Shown in pieces: positions 39,730 to 48,141 of a stretch of DNA of 64,000 nt; within the stretch, counting starts at the first letter, position 1, and each line of letters starts with the position of its first letter. The stretch spans positions 186,001 to 250,000 of the forward strand of contig MGXT01000025.1 in the NCBI GenBank assembly GCA_001801465.1. Reading direction: 5' to 3'. The stretch is from Gammaproteobacteria bacterium RIFCSPHIGHO2_12_FULL_35_23 (lineage in GTDB: Bacteria; Pseudomonadota; Gammaproteobacteria; UBA12402). The notes beneath the pieces are model-generated. The model was not told where the DNA came from. It saw only the letters and a list, made by a program, of their open reading frames with translations, and did no database searches. Both the position numbers and the translations under genes were made by a program.

Positions 39730-40185
39730 TTACACAGTTTGCTTTATACAAGTTTGCAAACCATTACCGCCATTAAAATAATTTGGTTCGTAATAAAATT
39801 TATGTAATACCGTCTCTGTTTTGCCTTGCCTATTGCTATCATGCGTTGCTATTTCAATACCCACACCCCGATCAGTTTTTGCTTTAGCATCAACCCCTGT
39901 ATTTTCAAAATAAACACCTAACATATTACCGTTGGCTGCAGCCTCACCTACATATTGAATACCATCTTGCTCTGTTAACAATAAATGATACGCCGCATAA
40001 CCATTACTAAGATCGCTATCTTTGGCATCTAAAGTCAAAATTAAAGTCGCATTGGCATACGCTTTATCATGACTATCATAACCACTGCAATGATATTTAC
40101 CAGACAAATCCGGATTAGCTAATAAAGCGCCAAAGCAGCTAAGACTTAATAATGAACTCAATCCCAAACAAACTAATTTTCTCAT
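39730..40185 (-). CDS. Secreted protein of unknown function
   Basis: 151 residues with a clear type I signal peptide (MRKLVCLGLSSLLSLSCFG, cut likely after ALLA). The mature part is polar and beta-rich with two cysteines (YHCSGY and LQTCIK) that could form a disulfide in the periplasm. No family recognised. Converges with the GT-like gene. Confidence 0.75.
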   Translation of the reverse strand: MRKLVCLGLSSLLSLSCFGALLANPDLSGKYHCSGYDSHDKAYANATLILTLDAKDSDLSNGYAAYHLLLTEQDGIQYVGEAAANGNMLGVYFENTGVDAKAKTDRGVGIEIATHDSNRQGKTETVLHKFYYEPNYFNGGNGLQTCIKQTV

Positions 40186-40321
40186 TGCAATTTTCTCTCA
40201 TTAATTTTGCAAGGCAGTATAAACAATAATATAGTTTATTTTGTCATAAATAATTCATGACTTTTTTAAAAGATAGTTCATTTCTACAAAAAGTAGCGGC
40301 CTAGAAATTTAAAGGCCTTTA

Positions 40322-41221
40322 TTATTTAATATGCTCTGAAATACCTTGTAATTCATCGACATTATTATAATAAATAATTAATTTTCCTTTACCAGAGGAC
40401 TGATGCTCAATTGATATTTTCGCACCCAGTTTTTCAGACAATTCGTTTTCAAAGTGCTTAATATTAGGATTGGTCGTGCTTGTTTTTTTCGGAGTCACTG
40501 TAACGGCTTGTGATTTTTTAATTAAGACTTCTGTTTCTCTTACAGACAATTCTTTTAGCGCCACTAAGCGAGCAATTTGACTTTGTTGATTGCCTGTTAG
40601 TGCCAATAATACTTTGGCATGGCCTAGATCAAGTTTACCTTCAGCCACTAAAAGTTTTACATCTTCGTTAAGCGATAACAGCCTTAATAAATTAGTAATC
40701 GTTGTACGAGGCTTACCCACAGCCGCGGCTACTTCTTGATGAGTCATAATAAATTCATCCATCAAACGTTGCAGTGCTATAGCTTCTTCAATAGGATTTA
40801 AATTTTCACGTTGAATATTTTCAATTAAAGCCATCGCAATCGCTGCATCATCTGCAACATTTTTAATGACTACTGGCACAGTTTCCAGACCCGCTAATTG
40901 CGCAGCTCGCCAACGACGTTCTCCGGCAATAATTTCATACTCTCCTTCGGCAATTAATCTTACGACTATTGGCTGAATAATCCCTTGTGCTTTAATGGAA
41001 TCTGCTAATTCTTGTAAAGCAAGAGAGTCCATATGCTTTCGTGGCTGATATTTACCTCGACAGATTTTTTCAATAGGTAACTGACTTAGCTTGCTTTTGG
41101 CTGTGTCTTCTTGCGATTTTTCTACTATCTCCGAGCTAATATTAGAAAGTAGCATTCCTAAGCTATTACGTTTTCCTAAACCAGGCTTTTTAACGGTCAT
41201 ATCAGTTTTTTGCTCCATCAA
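40322..41221 (-). CDS. parB: Chromosome-partitioning protein ParB
   Basis: 299 residues. The CTPase/ParB box is visible: KYQPRKHMDSLALQELADSI, IIQPIVVR, YEIIAGERRWRAAQLAG, then AMALIENIQRENLNPIEEA. The HTH follows at FIMTHQEVAAAVGKPRTTITNLLRLL. Binds parS (sites at 57701 and 58318) and spreads to seed segregation complexes. The start may be ATG 41219-41221 or the internal Met7 (MTVKKPGLGKR, closer to usual ParB starts); neither has a strong ribosome-binding site. Separated from parA by about 3 kb of unrelated genes. Confidence 0.95.
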   Translation of the reverse strand: MMEQKTDMTVKKPGLGKRNSLGMLLSNISSEIVEKSQEDTAKSKLSQLPIEKICRGKYQPRKHMDSLALQELADSIKAQGIIQPIVVRLIAEGEYEIIAGERRWRAAQLAGLETVPVVIKNVADDAAIAMALIENIQRENLNPIEEAIALQRLMDEFIMTHQEVAAAVGKPRTTITNLLRLLSLNEDVKLLVAEGKLDLGHAKVLLALTGNQQSQIARLVALKELSVRETEVLIKKSQAVTVTPKKTSTTNPNIKHFENELSEKLGAKISIEHQSSGKGKLIIYYNNVDELQGISEHIK

Positions 41222-41505
41222 TTGTTCATTTATTTAGCAATATTTGATTATTTGTCATTAATATATCATATTTATCTTGTTAACGCTTATTTTTATAACG
41301 CCCCCCTATGGTAAACAAAAATGATCATAATAAACCTATTAATCATGGTTAGCCTCTCTTTAGTTTTTGTTAGCTTTTGTTTAATTTAGTGACTACTGTT
41401 AATTATTTTGATAAAACTTCTGTAAGCTTTTCCTTTTGCCCAATCTAGCGAACCATAATTTTTAATGGGCAGGAATGCCCAATAATAAAATTAATAAGGA
41501 CTATT

Positions 41506-42888
41506 ATGAATAATTCTTCACGACGAACTTTAAATACGTTTGCTTTGACTATGATAACTATCAGTTCTGTTGATAGTATTAGAAATTTACCCTCTACTGC
41601 TTTATTTGGTAGTAGTTTGATTTTCTTTTTTTTGTTAGGTGCGGTTCTTTTTTTAATTCCTACCGCTTTAGTTTCTGCAGAACTTTCTTCTAGTTGGGCA
41701 CAACAGGGTGGTGTGTATGTTTGGGTAAGAGAAGCTTTTGGAAAAAAAATTGGTTTTTTAGCGATTTGGTTTCAATGGATAGAAAATGTTTTTTGGTATC
41801 CTACTATTTTGTCATTCATTGCCGGCACGCTTGCTTATATTCTTTCACCCAATCTTGCTAATAATAAATTCTTTTTAGTCAGTGTTATCTTAATTGTTTT
41901 CTGGAGTATTACCCTTATCAACTTATATGGTATGCGTTCTTCCGCTTTGCTCAGTAATTTTTCTGCTATCACTGGATTAATCATTCCTATGACATTAATT
42001 ATTGGTTTAGGAATTTTATGGATTACCAATCATCATCCGTTACAAATTACTTTCACAACTCATGCTTTATTGCCCAATGCTCATGATTCTAATATATGGG
42101 TATCACTAACAGGGATCATTTTATCTTTTTGTGGAATAGAAATTGCAACGGTTCACGCTGCTGATGTAAAAAATCCACAAAAAACTTTTCCAAAATCACT
42201 CTTTTATTCCGTTCTCTTTATTTTGTTTACTCTTATTTTAGGCTCTTTAGCCATTGCCATCGTCTTACCCAAAAATCAAATTAGTTTAGTAGCAGGTATT
42301 ATGGAGGCTTTTACTGCTTTCTTTCAAGCTTATCATCTAGCCTGGATTGTCCCCATTATTGGTATTTTGTTGGTAATAGGAGGAATTGGTGGTGTAAATA
42401 ACTGGACCATTGCGCCTTTAAAGGGTTTATTAATTTCAGCTGAAGATGGCACATTACCTTCTCTATGGCTAAAAGAAAACCGTTTTTTTGCCCCTGTTTC
42501 TTTATTAATTGGCCAGGCTCTCTTTGTTACTTTACTAACTCTGCTATTTTTATTATTGCCTAGTATTAATGAATCTTATTGGCTACTCAATGCGTTAGCT
42601 TCTCAACTTTACATGCTTATGTATTTATTAATGTTTGCTGCTGGCATTTGGTTACGATTTAAATATCCCGCTCAAATCCGTCCTTATAAAATTCCTGGTG
42701 GTAAGTGGGGAATAATCTTGGTGGGTGGTGTAGGCATAGTTGCTTGTCTTGGCACAATTATTATCGGTTTTTTCCCACCCGAAATTTTACATATTCCCGA
42801 CTTATTTGATTATGAGCTTATTATTTCTTCTGGCTTAATTGCGATGATGATCCTTCCCATATTAATTGGCTGGTTAAAAACTCCTTAA
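41506..42888 (+). CDS. APC-superfamily amino acid permease/antiporter
   Basis: 460 residues with about twelve hydrophobic helices. APC features: N-terminal FALTMITISSVDSIRNLPS, GGVYVWVREAFG (helix 3 start) and GIEIATVHAADVKNPQKTFPKS (helix 6-7 loop). Resembles GadC/YjeM-like exchangers; substrate unknown, glutamate/GABA possible. AAGGA precedes the ATG. Accessory gene inserted between parB and parA. Confidence 0.88.
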   Translation: MNNSSRRTLNTFALTMITISSVDSIRNLPSTALFGSSLIFFFLLGAVLFLIPTALVSAELSSSWAQQGGVYVWVREAFGKKIGFLAIWFQWIENVFWYPTILSFIAGTLAYILSPNLANNKFFLVSVILIVFWSITLINLYGMRSSALLSNFSAITGLIIPMTLIIGLGILWITNHHPLQITFTTHALLPNAHDSNIWVSLTGIILSFCGIEIATVHAADVKNPQKTFPKSLFYSVLFILFTLILGSLAIAIVLPKNQISLVAGIMEAFTAFFQAYHLAWIVPIIGILLVIGGIGGVNNWTIAPLKGLLISAEDGTLPSLWLKENRFFAPVSLLIGQALFVTLLTLLFLLLPSINESYWLLNALASQLYMLMYLLMFAAGIWLRFKYPAQIRPYKIPGGKWGIILVGGVGIVACLGTIIIGFFPPEILHIPDLFDYELIISSGLIAMMILPILIGWLKTP

Positions 42889-43604
42889 TTAGGTTTTCGC
42901 AATAAAAGCCAATAATTGGTGGCTAAACCTGACCTTCCTAATTTAAAAGCGGGTTTAACAATTTTTTTAAATTCAATTAATTTAAAATTGCGATAAAATG
43001 TTTTTACTTCTAACTCATCATAATCTTTTTGAAATTTACCATTTTCAGGCCAGATCGTACTATTAGGCTCAAGACCAGGAGAATGAGTAATAAATTCTTT
43101 TTCCCATTCATCTTCTATTGAACAAACTGTCACCAACGCATAACCACCTGGTTTTAAAGTACGAAACATTTCTTCTCGACATAATTCTCTACCGACTTTA
43201 GTTTCAATATCAATTGAAGCAAATGAATCAATTGCTACGTCAAAAAAATTCTCTGCAAAAGGCCAAGGCTTGTCAATTTCGCCCCATTGAAAATAAACAG
43301 GTTGTAACCCTGTATTTTGTTCGGCAAGTTTGTTACTAAAGTCTATTGCTTCCTGAATATACTCGATGCCATATACTTCAAAACTGTGCTTTGCTAAATA
43401 AAAGCTATTGCGACCTTTGCCTGAGCCTATGTCTATAGCTGTACCTGTTAGCCTTTGTTGTTGAGTAAGGAACTCTACAAAAAAGACTACTCCGCTTGCT
43501 GGTTCAAGACTAGCTAATGAAGGCAAAGCGGCTTGTATTGCATGTTCCTTTAACCAAACCTGTTGCTGCTTTCTCATAGTTGGAGATTCCAAATGAACGT
43601 TCAT
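42885..43604 (-). CDS. Class I SAM-dependent methyltransferase
   Basis: 239 residues. Motif I GTAIDIGSGKGRNSFYLA, the acidic strand YGIEYIQEAIDF, motif DVAIDSFASID and post-motif FRTLKPGGYALVTV show the Rossmann methyltransferase fold. Substrate unknown. Converges with the permease gene, with stops overlapping by four bases. Confidence 0.85.
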   Translation of the reverse strand: MNVHLESPTMRKQQQVWLKEHAIQAALPSLASLEPASGVVFFVEFLTQQQRLTGTAIDIGSGKGRNSFYLAKHSFEVYGIEYIQEAIDFSNKLAEQNTGLQPVYFQWGEIDKPWPFAENFFDVAIDSFASIDIETKVGRELCREEMFRTLKPGGYALVTVCSIEDEWEKEFITHSPGLEPNSTIWPENGKFQKDYDELEVKTFYRNFKLIEFKKIVKPAFKLGRSGLATNYWLLLRKPN

Positions 43605-43664
43605 TAAATAAATTAAGCTCTTTTTGAGTTAAATCATTGTAACTTATTTCTTATAGTTTCCTAG

Positions 43665-43690
43665 CTTGAAAATAATAAATATGCTCATAT
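43665..43690 (+). promoter_or_regulatory. Sigma-32 type heat-shock promoter
   Basis: CTTGAAA at 43665-43671 is an exact -35 element for RpoH. CTCATAT at 43684-43690 differs from CCCATNT at one base; the spacer is 12. It lies 41 bases before the hsp20 ATG, the expected place for a heat-shock gene. Confidence 0.65.
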
Positions 43691-43731
43691 GTTTATATTA
43701 AAGAACGTAACAAATTTTTAAAAGAGGGGGC

Positions 43732-44143
43732 ATGGGGTTAATTCGATTCCGTCCTTGGCGATCAATCAATGATGTTTTTAATAGCAATTACTCAGCTGAC
43801 GAATCTCAATTAGCTACTGTCCGTTGACAACCTAGAGTAGATATCAAAGATGAAAAAGATAATTACGTTATTATTGCTGACTTTTCTGATGCTGATCCTA
43901 AAGATATTGATATTCACATGGAAAAGGGCATTTTAACTATCAGTGGTGAAAAAAACAACAAGTAAAAAAGAAGAAAAGGTCTCTGTGCGTGTTGAGCAAA
44001 CAAGCGGTAGTTTTTACAGACAGTTTTCTTTACCCGATACGGCTGATGAAGATAAAGTTTTTGCACAAAGTAAACATGGTGTATTAGAAATAATCATACC
44101 TAAAAGCAAACAAAGCAAAACTCGAAAAATAGAAATCAAATAA
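43732..44143 (+). pseudogene. Hsp20 small heat-shock protein, disrupted
   Basis: MGLIRFRPWRSINDVF starts a normal Hsp20. A TGA at 43825-43827 stands where a tryptophan is expected before QPRVDIKDEKDNYVI. The alpha-crystallin domain continues (DADPKDIDIHMEKGILTISGE), then an extra A in the run 43949-43955 shifts the frame. The rest reads in another frame (KTTSKKEEKVSVRVEQ, FYRQFSLPDTAD and the family end KHGVLEIIIPK) to TAA at 44141-44143. One nonsense codon plus one frameshift: a recently dead gene with promoter and terminator still in place. TGA is used as a normal stop by other genes here, so recoding is unlikely. Confidence 0.88.
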
Positions 44144-44152
44144 TAAGTTACC

Positions 44153-44183
44153 AAGGCGCTTTAAGCAAGCGCCTTTTCTTTTT
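44153..44183 (+). terminator. Rho-independent terminator of the hsp20 pseudogene
   Basis: Perfect nine-base stem AAGGCGCTT (44153-44161) and AAGCGCCTT (44167-44175), loop TAAGC, then a T-rich tail to 44183. It overlaps the stop and last codons of parA on the other strand, so it may serve both directions. Confidence 0.85.
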
Positions 44184-44937
44184 GTCGCCTAATGACTTCA
44201 CCAGCAAGTGCTAAATAAGCTAATGCACCTTGTGATTTTTGATCATATTGAATAGCAGAAAGTCCATGACTAGGTGCTTCTGCTAAACGAACATTTCTAG
44301 GAATAACTGTACGAAATACTTTTTCTCCAAAATGTTGTAATAGTTGTTCTGAAACATCTACTGCCAATCTATTTCTTGCATCATACATAGTGCGCAATAA
44401 ACCCTCTATCTCTAAATTTGGATTGACAGCAGCAGTAATTTGGCGAATGGTTTCTAATAATGCTGTTAATCCTTCTAAAGCATAATATTCGCACTGCATA
44501 GGAATAATAACTGAATTAGCTGCCACCAATGCATTCACTGTTAAAGTATTAAGAGTAGGGGGGCAATCAATAATAATAAATTCATAATTTGCTTTTAAAG
44601 AAGTTAGAATATTTTTTAGTCGAAACTCTCTATTAGCCATTTGTAATAAAGAAACCTCGGCAATAGTTAAATCACCATTTGCCGGTAAAATATCGTAGCC
44701 TGCTGTCGTTTCTTTAATAACTTGAACTGGATTTGCTTCTTCTAGCAATAAATCATTTAAATTAACCGCTAACTGATTTTTATCAATCCCGCTGCCCATG
44801 GTGGCATTACCTTGCGGATCGATATCAATTAAAAGCACCTGTTTTTTCGTCATAGCCAAAGCAGCAGAGAGATTAACACTGGTTGTGGTTTTGCCTACTC
44901 CGCCTTTCTGATTCGTTATAGCAATAATTTTTACCAC
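44161..44937 (-). CDS. parA: Chromosome-partitioning ATPase ParA (Soj)
   Basis: 258 residues. Deviant Walker A IAITNQKGGVGKTTTSVNLSA at the N-terminus, LLIDIDPQGNATMGSGI and FIIIDCPPTLNTLTVNAL are intact. Drives segregation of ParB-parS complexes. Ten bases downstream of rsmG in the mnmG-rsmG-parA operon; the usual next gene parB is 3 kb away. Confidence 0.97.
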   Translation of the reverse strand: MVKIIAITNQKGGVGKTTTSVNLSAALAMTKKQVLLIDIDPQGNATMGSGIDKNQLAVNLNDLLLEEANPVQVIKETTAGYDILPANGDLTIAEVSLLQMANREFRLKNILTSLKANYEFIIIDCPPTLNTLTVNALVAANSVIIPMQCEYYALEGLTALLETIRQITAAVNPNLEIEGLLRTMYDARNRLAVDVSEQLLQHFGEKVFRTVIPRNVRLAEAPSHGLSAIQYDQKSQGALAYLALAGEVIRRQKEKALA

Positions 44938-44947
44938 TCAAACTTCC

Positions 44948-45568
44948 TTAAGTTAAGCTTACTTTTACCACATGTCGCTCAGCTTCCAATCCCGGCACAT
45001 CTAATTTGATAATTTCATTGACTTTAAAATCTTTGCTCATGTTTTCTATTTCAGACAAAGGGTGTACACCCTTCATTGCTAGAAATATACCGTCTTTACA
45101 AATCAAATGCTTAGAATAGATTAAAAATTCATTTAAACTTGAAAATGCTCTAGCAATAACTGTATCGAAGCGAATAGGGGGCTTATACTCTTCTACTCTA
45201 GAATAGATGATTGCTATATTATCTAAATCAAGCTCCAATTTTGCTTGTTTAAGAAATCGCGCTTTTTTATTGTTGCTGTCTAATAAAAAAAACTCATAAT
45301 CCGGATTCATAATAGACAAAGGGATACCTGGTAATCCCGCACCGGTTCCAATATCAATAATATTATCACCTTTCAAAAAAGGAGAAATGGAAAGGCTATC
45401 GAGAATATGCCGAATCACCATCGCTTTATTGGTAGTAATCGAGGTTAAATTGTAAGCACGATTCCATTTTTTTAATAAAAATAAAAACTGTTGCAGTTTA
45501 TAGCTTTGCTCACTTGCAATAGTAGGCAAATACTCTTTGAGCAATTCTTTGGTTTCACTAACACTCAT
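44948..45568 (-). CDS. rsmG: 16S rRNA m7G527 methyltransferase
   Basis: 206 residues. KKWNRAYNLTS, the SAM motif NIIDIGTGAGLPGIPLSI, FFLLDSNNKKARFLKQ and VIARAFSSLNEFL are GidB signatures. Follows mnmG by 81 bases and precedes parA. Confidence 0.96.
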   Translation of the reverse strand: MSVSETKELLKEYLPTIASEQSYKLQQFLFLLKKWNRAYNLTSITTNKAMVIRHILDSLSISPFLKGDNIIDIGTGAGLPGIPLSIMNPDYEFFLLDSNNKKARFLKQAKLELDLDNIAIIYSRVEEYKPPIRFDTVIARAFSSLNEFLIYSKHLICKDGIFLAMKGVHPLSEIENMSKDFKVNEIIKLDVPGLEAERHVVKVSLT

Positions 45569-45649
45569 TGAAGCTATATCCTTAACTGGGGCTTAATATT
45601 ATTGATTTTATGACAATTATACGGAAACTTGGCCATTATTGAAACTAGA

Positions 45650-47530
45650 CTAATGCTTATTATTTGATTTTTTTAAATAAACCAGCAAGATTGAAATTGC
45701 CGCAGGAGTAATTCCAGGAATTTGTAATGCTTGACCTATGGTTTGTGGATGCGTAGCGATTAATTTTTGTTTAATTTCGGCTGACAAGCCTTTTACCAAT
45801 TCAAAATTAAACTTTACTGGGATCTTAGTATTCTCATTACGCAAGTGCCTTTCAACTTCAAGCTGCTGCCTTTCTATATAACCCGCATATTTTGCTTGAA
45901 TTTCTACTTGTTCAGCAATGGCTCTATCCACAATACCTGGACCTATTGTATCAATTTTCATCAATTGCTCATAATTAACTTCGGGTCTTCTTAAAATATC
46001 TAACACGTTATATTCTCTTTGTAACGGTTGCTTTAATACAGCTTCCGCTAATTGGCTTATCGTCGTGCCTGGTACTATCCAAGTACTTCTCAAACGCTGA
46101 TTTTCTTTTTCTATTGCTTCTTTTTTATTTTCGAAATTCCGCCAATGTTCCTCATTAACTAATCCAATCTCTCTGGCCTTTGACGTAAGTCTTAAATCGG
46201 CATTATCTTCTCGTAACAATAATCTATACTCAGCTCGGCTAGTGAACATTCGATAGGGTTCCAAGGTTCCTTGAGTAATAAGATCATTGACTAAAACGCC
46301 TAGATAAGCTTCATCACGTCGAGGCGACCAGGCTTCTTGTTCTCTAACTTGTAAGGCAGCATTTAAACCAGCAAGCAGCCCTTGAGCAGCGGCTTCCTCG
46401 TAGCCTGTCGTACCATTAATTTGTCCTGCAAAAAACAAATTTTTTATGTACTTAGTTTCTAAACTAGCTTTCAGCCCCCTGGGATCAAAGTAATCATATT
46501 CTATGGCATAGCCAGGTCTTGTAATATGGGCCTTTTCAAAACCAATAATTGAGCACACAAATTGTTCTTGGATCTCATAGGGTAAACTTGTTGAAATACC
46601 ATTAGGATAAATTTCATAGGTATTTAAGCCTTCTGGTTCAACAAAAATTTGATGTGAGTTTTTATCTGCGAAACGAACTATTTTATCTTCGATGGAGGGA
46701 CAATAACGAGGGCCAACTCCTTCAATTAAACCGCTATACATGGCCGAAGTATGAAGATTGTTACGAATAATTTCATGTGTTGTTTCTGTGGTTTTTGTGA
46801 TAAAACAACAAACTTGAGGAGGGTGCTGATCTCTACTGCCTCTAAAAGAAAAAACTGGTGTCGGGGTATCGCCTGGTTGACTTTGCATTTTGCTATAATC
46901 AAGTGATTTGCCATCAATTCGTGGTGGGGTACCTGTTTTTAAACGGCCTACTTTAAAAGGTAGCTCTCTTAACCGTTCAGCTAATTTAATAGCAGCCGGA
47001 TCACCTGCTCGACCACCCTGTGTTTGTTTATTACCTACTAAAATTTTTCCGGCAAGAAAAGTACCCGCAGTTAATATTACTGCTTGCGCTTTAAAGGTAA
47101 GTCCCATTTGCGTCACTACACCAACCGCTTTCTCACCTTCAATTAAAATATCGTCAACCGCCTGTTGGAAAATATATAAATTAGGTTGGGTTTCTAATTT
47201 GTGTCTCACCACTTTTTTATAAAGTAATCTATCTGCTTGGGCGCGAGTTGCTCGAACAGCGGGTCCTTTGCTTGCATTAAGAATTCGAAATTGAATCCCG
47301 CTTAAATCAGCAGCCTCAGCCATCACACCACCCATCGCATCAATTTCTTTTACGAGATGACCCTTACCAATGCCTCCAATCGACGGATTACAAGACATTT
47401 GGCCTAACGTTTCGATATTATGAGTTAATAATAACGTCTTACAGCCCATTCTGGCAGCTGCTAAAGCAGCTTCCGTTCCAGCATGACCACCGCCAATGAC
47501 CATGATTTCAAACTGATTACGTGCTCTCAT
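45650..47530 (-). CDS. mnmG: tRNA uridine-34 carboxymethylaminomethyl enzyme, FAD subunit
   Basis: 626 residues (E. coli 629). The FAD motif [21 protein letters not shown] lies at the N-terminus; [34 protein letters not shown] and the late [17 protein letters not shown] are family marks. With MnmE it modifies the wobble uridine. I start at ATG 47528-47530: the upstream TTG (47549-47551) would lie almost on the predicted transcription start and has no ribosome-binding site. Confidence 0.97.
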   Translation of the reverse strand: MRARNQFEIMVIGGGHAGTEAALAAARMGCKTLLLTHNIETLGQMSCNPSIGGIGKGHLVKEIDAMGGVMAEAADLSGIQFRILNASKGPAVRATRAQADRLLYKKVVRHKLETQPNLYIFQQAVDDILIEGEKAVGVVTQMGLTFKAQAVILTAGTFLAGKILVGNKQTQGGRAGDPAAIKLAERLRELPFKVGRLKTGTPPRIDGKSLDYSKMQSQPGDTPTPVFSFRGSRDQHPPQVCCFITKTTETTHEIIRNNLHTSAMYSGLIEGVGPRYCPSIEDKIVRFADKNSHQIFVEPEGLNTYEIYPNGISTSLPYEIQEQFVCSIIGFEKAHITRPGYAIEYDYFDPRGLKASLETKYIKNLFFAGQINGTTGYEEAAAQGLLAGLNAALQVREQEAWSPRRDEAYLGVLVNDLITQGTLEPYRMFTSRAEYRLLLREDNADLRLTSKAREIGLVNEEHWRNFENKKEAIEKENQRLRSTWIVPGTTISQLAEAVLKQPLQREYNVLDILRRPEVNYEQLMKIDTIGPGIVDRAIAEQVEIQAKYAGYIERQQLEVERHLRNENTKIPVKFNFELVKGLSAEIKQKLIATHPQTIGQALQIPGITPAAISILLVYLKKSNNKH

Positions 47531-47560
47531 AATTTTCAATAAGTTAGCCAAAAAATGGGC

Positions 47561-47588
47561 ATTATACTCCTGTTTGCTTATTGAGCAA
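47561..47588 (-). promoter_or_regulatory. Promoter of mnmG-rsmG-parA
   Basis: Minus strand -35 TTGCTC (47583-47588), 16-base spacer, perfect -10 TATAAT (47561-47566). It predicts a leader of about 20 bases before the mnmG ATG. Confidence 0.65.
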
Positions 47589-47682
47589 ATCTGTTTTTTA
47601 AGAATAGTTGCTTTTCCATTTGAAATGGGTAGGGACTGCTATACTTAATAATAAGAAAACAAGCTCAGGTAAGGAGTTTTAT

Positions 47683-47907
47683 ATGAAAAACATAATCTTA
47701 TCAATACTATTGGCTTCCTCTCTTACGCTAGGTGTTGGAGCTTGTAGTATGCAAAATCAAGATGTTGGCGCTATAGTCGGTGGTGGTACCGGTGCTGTAG
47801 CAGGTAATTTATTAACTGGAGGCAGTGCTGCGGGTACCGCAGTCGGTGCTGTAGCCGGTGGTGTAGGAGGTTATTATATCGGTAAAAGTACACAAAATAA
47901 TAATTGA
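47683..47907 (+). CDS. Small glycine-zipper lipoprotein
   Basis: 74 residues. The signal MKNIILSILLASSLTLG ends in a lipobox VGAC, then a glycine-zipper helix pair (GAIVGGGTGAVAGNLL, GTAVGAVAGGVGGYYIG). Probably an outer-membrane lipoprotein of the OsmB/glycine-zipper type. AAGGAG eight bases before the ATG; an extended -10 (TGCTATACT, 47637-47645) upstream and a strong terminator downstream make it a single-gene unit. A TTG frame opening at 47608 is not needed. Confidence 0.85.
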   Translation: MKNIILSILLASSLTLGVGACSMQNQDVGAIVGGGTGAVAGNLLTGGSAAGTAVGAVAGGVGGYYIGKSTQNNN

Positions 47908-47930
47908 TAAAGAATAATAAATTTCTATTA

Positions 47931-47956
47931 ACCGCGCTTTTTAGCGCGGTTTTTTA
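47931..47956 (+). terminator. Rho-independent terminator of the lipoprotein gene
   Basis: Stem ACCGCGCT (47931-47938) and AGCGCGGT (47943-47950), short loop, followed by a run of seven T. GC-rich stem in an AT-rich setting; very convincing. Confidence 0.95.
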
Positions 47957-48141
47957 TTGCTTTTTAAAATGATCGTTACTGCTTATCAACAACTTGCCGC
48001 CCAAAACTTGCTTAATCTTTTCTTTTACCATGCAATAAATAATAGATATATCCTATCGTTATAATAAAACTAATCAATTTTATTAATTTATACTTTCCCT
48101 ATAAATTAGAGTTATCAACAATAACCTCAAGGATAAAACTC

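Noticed and set aside
43825..43827. In-frame TGA in hsp20 as tryptophan recoding or selenocysteine
   Set aside because: TGA ends normal genes here (for example glyS and the sugar transferase at 9388), the same gene has a separate frameshift, and no SECIS-like hairpin is visible.
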